Below the pieces are notes generated by a model. It was not told where the DNA came from. It saw only the letters and a program-made list of their open reading frames with translations, and made no database searches. 64,000 nucleotides of DNA from Leptospira sp. (GTDB lineage Bacteria; Spirochaetota; Leptospiria; Leptospirales; Leptospiraceae). The stretch lies in assembly GCA_027531445.1 (NCBI GenBank), contig JAPZRK010000007.1:62001-126000 (forward strand), written 5' to 3'. Below are positions 59,810 through 64,000 of this stretch, piece after piece. The translations under genes were made by a program, and so were the position numbers. Every line of letters starts with the position of its first letter. The stretch's first letter is position 1.

Positions 59810-60345
59810 AATTTTAGATCCTCCCACATAATATCCTCAATCTTAACTTCCGTGATCACCATTTGATTCATAAAAGGAAAACGTAAAAACACAGCGACTT
59901 TGTTTTTTCGCTTTTCTACCTCGAGGACATATCCTTCAAGCGGTCCAGATATAACTTTTACCATCTTTCCTTTAGTTAGGGCTTCGTTTTCTCGCACTTC
60001 TACACTTTCAGTTCGCATTTGAAGAGTGGTTTGAAGTGCTAAAATGTGAGTCTCATCAATAATTGCAGGTACACCCTTGGCAAATACGAAATGATGAGAG
60101 CCAGGTAATTGTAATACTTTGACTCTTTCTTTCCAAAATTCTATTTTTACGAATATGTATGATTTGAAGCAAGGAACTTCAACATCTTTGATTCTATCAC
60201 TCCACTTTCTTTTTTCCCAAATGAGAGGGAGATAATTTTGGATTCCATATTTTTGGAGTAATTCTGATAACTTTTTTTCAACACGAGGATTGGTGTAAAC
60301 TGCGTACCAATGTTTTTCTTCGTTAGTTGGATTAGTTTCGTTCAT
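59806..60345 (-). CDS. NusG-like specialised transcription antiterminator (UpxY/RfaH type)
   Basis: 179 residues. NGN domain: HWYAVYTNPRVEKKLSELLQKYGIQNYLPLIWEKRKWSDR then VPCFKSYIFVKIEF (quoted in parts), LPGSHHFVFAKG. C-terminal KOW: KGKMVKVISGPLEGYVLEVEK. The N-terminus is that of UpxY- and RfaH-type paralogues that act on polysaccharide operons rather than the housekeeping NusG. It is coupled by 4 bp to kdsD, an LPS-precursor gene, and overlaps the TonB-like gene by 14 bp. Its target operon is unknown. Confidence 0.85.
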   Translation of the reverse strand: MNETNPTNEEKHWYAVYTNPRVEKKLSELLQKYGIQNYLPLIWEKRKWSDRIKDVEVPCFKSYIFVKIEFWKERVKVLQLPGSHHFVFAKGVPAIIDETHILALQTTLQMRTESVEVRENEALTKGKMVKVISGPLEGYVLEVEKRKNKVAVFLRFPFMNQMVITEVKIEDIMWEDLKL

Positions 60346-60853
60346 GGATTCTAAAGCGGATCGGAAGATTTAACTCTTTACCTTTGGACGAAAAAAATGT
60401 CCACTCCCGTAGCTGAGACTTAATTTGAGTATCGAAGACATTGTATTTACAGGGAGCAGTGACCACCAATTTTTCAACCCGACCGTTTTCTGCAACAGAT
60501 ACTCGAAATGTGCAGTCATCTTCCAATCCTTGTTCAACTGCAAGTTCTGGATAGGATAAAGAATTTCTGAATGCCTCAATTTCCTGGGATTCTGTTTTTG
60601 TTCCAACATCACCCTGAGAATCGGAAGGTGATGGGTTTGATTTAGAAGGAAAACCGTTACCGAAATTTGATCTTGAATAGAGTGAGGTAGGTGAACCATC
60701 AGTTAGATGAATTGGAATCTGTTCTGAATGTATCGTTTGGATTTCAAAGGAAAGTAAAAGTGCAAGCGCATGTAGAGAAAACGAAAAAAGCCAAACGTAT
60801 GAAAAAGATGGATCTCTGGTTAGCATAATTCGTAAATTCTCGCCTACTGCCAT
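60332..60853 (-). CDS. TonB-family energy-transducer-like protein
   Basis: About 173 residues from ATG 60853 (GGGA just upstream; ATG 60826 and a longer frame to 60901 are alternatives). One N-terminal membrane helix (SYVWLFSFSLHALALLLSFE), a polar S/P/N linker, and a C-terminal TonB-like domain: YPELAVEQGLEDDCTFRVSVAENGRVEKLVV and the ending LNLPIRFRI. TonB links the inner-membrane proton motive force to outer-membrane receptors; a TonB-dependent receptor for haem lies at 39 kb. No exbB/exbD is adjacent. The linker is short for spanning the periplasm. Confidence 0.72.
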   Translation of the reverse strand: MAVGENLRIMLTRDPSFSYVWLFSFSLHALALLLSFEIQTIHSEQIPIHLTDGSPTSLYSRSNFGNGFPSKSNPSPSDSQGDVGTKTESQEIEAFRNSLSYPELAVEQGLEDDCTFRVSVAENGRVEKLVVTAPCKYNVFDTQIKSQLREWTFFSSKGKELNLPIRFRIHERN

Positions 60854-60923
60854 TATCCCAAAACGTCTCCAAAAACAAAAACTTAATTGGAGTGAATGCA
60901 ATCACCTTTTTCATTGGTTTCAT

Positions 60924-62060
60924 ATGCCTTCAACTTGGGGAAAAATTTTCAAAGTTTCTACGTATGGAGAGTCTCACGGGGTTTCTGTTGGTGTCGTTAT
61001 CGAAGGTGTCCCGGCAGGGCTTCCTTTTCCACAGGACGAAATCCAAAAAGATCTAACTAGGCGGAGACCAGGTCAAAATGATCTAACAACTCCCAGAGAC
61101 GAAGCAGATATTGTGATTGTCGAATCGGGAGTTTTTGAAGGCAAAACGACAGGCAGTCCTATTTTACTGAAGGTAAATAATAAGAACACAATCGGTGCCG
61201 ATTACGATGAGATGGCACATGTCTTTCGTCCCTCTCATGCCGACTACACCTACTCGGAAAAATACGGTCACAGGGCTCACGTTGGAGGGGGAAGATCGTC
61301 CGTTCGAGAAACGATTGGTAGGGTAGCCGCAGGTGGTCTAGCCCGAGTTATATTGGAAAGAGAATTAGGCATTCAAACCATCGGCTGGGTAGACAGTGTG
61401 GGAACGATAGATTCAAACCTACTTGAATTGAATTACCCATCAAGCAGAGATCAGGTGGATCAATTCCCTACAAGATGCCCAGATAAGAATACAAATGAAA
61501 AAATGGAAGAGCTCATTCGAAAACTTCGTGATGAGGGCGATTCTGTTGGCGGTGTCGTAAAGGCAATCGTCAAAAATCTACCTCCTGGCTTAGGAGATCC
61601 AGTTTATGACAAACTAGATGCGGATTTAGCGAAAGCGATCCTATCGATCTCAGCTTGCAAAGGCTTTGAGGTTGGATCGGGATTTTCGGGAACACGCCAA
61701 ACTGGCAGTACGCATAACGATGCTTTTTATGTCGAGGCGGACACTGGGAAAGTAAAAACTAGAACCAACTATTCTGGTGGAATCCAAGGTGGAATTTCAA
61801 ACGGAATGGACCTTGTGATTCGTGCGGCGTTTAAGCCTACCTCAACGATAAAGAAAGAACAAAATACAGTCAATGACAAGAACCAAGAAACCATTTTGAA
61901 AGCAAAAGGTAGGCACGATCCATGCGTCTTACCTCGAGCAGTTCCGATCGTAGAGGCAGTGATCAACTTGGTTTTGATAGATGCATATTTCTATCAGCGA
62001 GCTTTGCAACCCAAATGGTTTATAAAATACGCAAATCTCGATAGCATCCCGAACCAATAA
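60924..62060 (+). CDS. aroC: Chorismate synthase
   Basis: 378 residues, the last common step of aromatic amino acid synthesis, converting EPSP to chorismate with reduced FMN. Signatures are FKVSTYGESHGVSVGVVIEG at the start, RRRPGQNDLTTPRDEAD, and the HVGGGRSSVRETIGRVAAGGLAR flavin/substrate loop (quoted in part). HNDAFY and RHDPCVLPRAVPIVEAV are near the C-terminus. It starts 71 bp from the divergent TonB-like gene. The TTTCATATG region places ATG without a strong Shine-Dalgarno. Confidence 0.96.
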   Translation: MPSTWGKIFKVSTYGESHGVSVGVVIEGVPAGLPFPQDEIQKDLTRRRPGQNDLTTPRDEADIVIVESGVFEGKTTGSPILLKVNNKNTIGADYDEMAHVFRPSHADYTYSEKYGHRAHVGGGRSSVRETIGRVAAGGLARVILERELGIQTIGWVDSVGTIDSNLLELNYPSSRDQVDQFPTRCPDKNTNEKMEELIRKLRDEGDSVGGVVKAIVKNLPPGLGDPVYDKLDADLAKAILSISACKGFEVGSGFSGTRQTGSTHNDAFYVEADTGKVKTRTNYSGGIQGGISNGMDLVIRAAFKPTSTIKKEQNTVNDKNQETILKAKGRHDPCVLPRAVPIVEAVINLVLIDAYFYQRALQPKWFIKYANLDSIPNQ

Positions 62061-62186
62061 TTGCCCAATGGGAACCTGGTACTTTTACTGAAAGCAATCA
62101 TTTGGAACCAATGACTCGAAGTTGATGCTAGATTGAGGCAGAACCTATTCCGAGCTGATGTATATTCATAAATTAGAAAGGAAGGT

Positions 62187-62215
62187 TTGACAGAATTCAT
62201 GAACTTTAGTCTAAT
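62187..62215 (+). promoter_or_regulatory. Near-consensus sigma-70 promoter for the complex I genes
   Basis: TTGACA (62187-62192), a 17-bp spacer, and TCTAAT (62210-62215; 5 of 6 matches to TATAAT). Transcription would begin about 62222, just before the AGGGGG Shine-Dalgarno of nuoG, giving a leader of about 15 bases. Confidence 0.65.
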
Positions 62216-62236
62216 CATATCAAGGGGGCTCGCTCT

Positions 62237-63688
62237 TTGGTAAAGATTAAGATTGATGGTGTCGAGTTCGATGTCGACGAAAAGAAAAACCTTATAGATG
62301 CCGCAAAAGATGTCGGTGTCGAAATCCCCTATTTTTGTTATCATCCAGCTCTTTCTGTTGTAGGTATGTGTCGCATGTGCCTAATCGAAATAGAAGGGGT
62401 TCCAAGGCTTCAAGCAGCTTGCAATACTCCTGTAAAAGAAGGGATGGGCATCATTACAAAATCCGACCGTGTCAAAGAAGCACGTGCAGGCACAATGGAG
62501 TTTTTGCTCGCTAATCACCCGTTAGATTGTCCTGTTTGTGATAAGGCTGGTGAGTGTAGGCTTCAAGATAATGCCTTTGGTTCTGGAACAGGACATTCTC
62601 GATTTGAATTTGAAAAGCGCAACGTCCCTCAAGAAGAAATTGGTACAAATCTCATCATCAACCATAATCGATGTATTGTTTGCTATAGATGTGTTCGATT
62701 CGAAGAAGAAAAAGTTGGAGTCTCTAACCTAGGGTTATTCGAGCGCGGAAATCACTCTTTGATTGGACTTGCGAATAATGAACCTATAGATCATAACTAC
62801 CAAGGTGCACTGGCAGACATTTGTCCTGTTGGCGCTCTTTTGAATCACAAAACATTATTTAAGTCGAGAGTTTGGTGGTATAAGTCACACTCTTCCGTTT
62901 GTCATGGTTGCTCAACTGGATGCAATGTAACAACAAACGTTCGGGACAATAAAATGTACAGATATATGGTCAAGGAAGATCATGAAAAAGGTATGTTTTT
63001 CCTTTGTGACAAAGGTCGATTTGATCTAGATTGGATGAATGAAAACAGACTCTTCACTTATATGGAGTCTGGTCATGCTTCTACTTCTGTATCTGTCATC
63101 CCAAAAATCACATCTATCTTGCATAAGGCGAAAGGAATTGCCATTTTGGGTGGAGCGCATGAATCGAATGAACGTCTCGCGCGAATCAAAACTCAAATCT
63201 CTGAACTATCATCTTCACTGAAAGGCGTTTCTGTTCAGATGGAAACGAGAGTCACTGATGCTCAGTACAAAGATACAGAACAGGTTGATTTTTTACTTAC
63301 AAAAGATGCACACCCCAATACGAGAGGAGCTGTTGATTTAGGGCTTACAACGCAGGCAGGGTTGAAAGGCATTGAAGCAGAAGTATTAGCTGGCAAAGTG
63401 GATGTTGTATTTGTGATCAAAGAAGAGATCCCGTCGTCCTTATTGGGAAAAGCAACGATCGTATTGTTAGACACAAATCATTCCAACTTTGTAAACTCCG
63501 CAAGTTTCGTGATTCCGATTCAGATTTTCGCAGAAGAAGCTGGTACATTTACAAATAAAACTGGGCTGAAACAATCTTTTGAACAATCGATGGAAGCACC
63601 TAAAGGATTGCCTTCTTCTGCAGACTTTTTTGAAAAACTAGTATCTGCGCTTTCGGTAAAAGAGGAGGTTTTGCTTGGGAACGGTTAA
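62237..63688 (+). CDS. nuoG: NADH-quinone oxidoreductase subunit G, short form
   Basis: 483 residues from TTG 62237, with AGGGGG about 9 bases upstream. Clusters by motif: N1b CX10CX2CX13C (CYHPALSVVGMC, CRMC); N5 HX3CX2CX5C (HPLDCPVCDKAGEC); N4 CIVCYRC with a distant ICPVG cysteine; and the N7 motif CX2CX3CX27C (CHGCSTGC to the Cys in FFLCDKG). The molybdopterin-like domain is truncated: about 480 residues against 700-900 in E. coli or Thermus. The end has a normal stop and nuoI follows with an overlap, so it is not an obvious frameshift. It carries electrons in the peripheral arm of complex I. Confidence 0.9.
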   Translation: MVKIKIDGVEFDVDEKKNLIDAAKDVGVEIPYFCYHPALSVVGMCRMCLIEIEGVPRLQAACNTPVKEGMGIITKSDRVKEARAGTMEFLLANHPLDCPVCDKAGECRLQDNAFGSGTGHSRFEFEKRNVPQEEIGTNLIINHNRCIVCYRCVRFEEEKVGVSNLGLFERGNHSLIGLANNEPIDHNYQGALADICPVGALLNHKTLFKSRVWWYKSHSSVCHGCSTGCNVTTNVRDNKMYRYMVKEDHEKGMFFLCDKGRFDLDWMNENRLFTYMESGHASTSVSVIPKITSILHKAKGIAILGGAHESNERLARIKTQISELSSSLKGVSVQMETRVTDAQYKDTEQVDFLLTKDAHPNTRGAVDLGLTTQAGLKGIEAEVLAGKVDVVFVIKEEIPSSLLGKATIVLLDTNHSNFVNSASFVIPIQIFAEEAGTFTNKTGLKQSFEQSMEAPKGLPSSADFFEKLVSALSVKEEVLLGNG

Positions 63689-64000
63689 TGTAGTAAATGT
63701 TGCGAAACGCCATCAGTTCTCATGGTATGAAAAGTTTTACTTTTGGTCGATCGGCAAAGGTATGTGGATCACCATCAAACATTTCATCAAAGTCGCTTTG
63801 TTCAATAAACAAGTAACCATCGAGTATCCAGAAAAGAAACGTCAATATTCGACTCGATTTCGTGGAATGCATTCGATGAAACGTGACGAACAGGGGCGAG
63901 AAAGATGCACTGCTTGTTTTTGCTGTATGTGGATTTGCCCTGCAAATGCAATTTTAATCCAAGCGGAACATGTACCTTCAGATAGACAGCACTTGCATCC
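63675..64000 (+). CDS. nuoI: NADH-quinone oxidoreductase subunit I, N-terminal part (runs off window)
   Basis: The frame opens at TTG 63675 with AGAGGAGGT just upstream, overlapping nuoG by 14 bp, and runs 108 codons to the window edge. The visible part has a hydrophobic, amphipathic N-terminal region (GMWITIKHFIKVALF), the TIEYPEKKRQYSTRFRG motif typical of NuoI, and the first ferredoxin motif CTACFCCMWICPANAI (CX2CX2CX3CP). The second 4Fe-4S motif lies beyond the edge. It belongs to the same operon as nuoG. Confidence 0.92.
   Translation, partial: MGTVNVVNVAKRHQFSWYEKFYFWSIGKGMWITIKHFIKVALFNKQVTIEYPEKKRQYSTRFRGMHSMKRDEQGRERCTACFCCMWICPANAILIQAEHVPSDRQHLH

Overview
The window looks like chromosome of a spirochaete of the genus Leptospira (species not resolvable by eye). 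The DNA is AT-rich. Its gene set is typical of that group: TRL-like lipoproteins, a DUF3015 protein, a HmuY/TonB haem-uptake pair, a plastid-type ferredoxin-NADP+ reductase, CreBCD, a K+-type membrane pyrophosphatase, FliG and many exported lipoproteins. It is mostly ordinary core and cell-envelope DNA. I see no insertion sequence, prophage, CRISPR array or rRNA. Coding density is high: no stretch over about 300 bases lacks a gene. The largest gaps are about 230 bp upstream of the haem operon, about 200 bp upstream of the 32 kb cluster and about 175 bp upstream of nuoG, and each carries candidate regulatory signals.

Layout. 1-6.6 kb: the N-terminal part of an M23 peptidase on the minus strand, then tatD-serS, an OmpA/PD40 protein, and an orphan solute-binding protein translationally coupled to an outer-membrane protein. 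6.6-10.2 kb (minus): tRNA-Ser(UGA), tRNA-Ser(GCU), a small membrane ORF, tRNA-Arg(ACG), tadA, tRNA-Ser(GGA), dnaX, ybaB and recR run head-to-tail, with tRNAs interleaved between protein genes. 10.2-11.4 kb: a TrmA-family RNA methyltransferase. 11.4-14.2 kb (minus): a tightly overlapped operon (Bfd-like ferredoxin, WbuC cupin, exported esterase, alpha/beta hydrolase, DUF2892) behind a Fur-like palindrome. 14.2-21.3 kb: a GT4 glycosyltransferase, folE-acs, a TPR protein and hppA. 21.3-25.4 kb (minus): small lipoproteins including a TRL-like pair, a beta-barrel protein, an SGNH hydrolase and a dicarboxylate symporter. 25.4-31.8 kb: a SNF2 helicase, queE, a VWA-STAS fusion, a PC4-like protein and FNR.

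31.9-38.2 kb (plus): a small ORF, DUF3015 and beta-barrel cluster behind a sigma-28-like promoter, then an exported protein and creB-creC-creD. creC is frameshifted in a T9 tract, and a cre-tag-like site precedes creD. 38.3-42.3 kb (minus): a haem-uptake operon (lipoprotein, HmuY-like protein, TonB receptor, HEXXH protein) whose upstream region shares a 10-mer with the Fur-like site at 14.1 kb. 42.4-50.3 kb: a PAS-GGDEF-EAL protein, an M23 peptidase, two membrane proteins with overlapping divergent start codons, fliG, a phosphodiesterase lipoprotein and a second TRL-like pair. 50.3-58.2 kb: an M1 aminopeptidase lipoprotein, a double amidase, a GMC oxidoreductase with a small exported partner, and a TPR protein. 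58.1-64 kb: aroD, kdsD, a NusG-like antiterminator, a TonB-like protein, aroC, and the start of a complex I operon (nuoG, nuoI) behind a near-consensus sigma-70 promoter.

The most notable points are the creC poly-T frameshift, tadA one base downstream of its own substrate tRNA gene, the shared iron-type operator, the VWA-STAS fusion, and the haem operon ending in an HEXXH protein.
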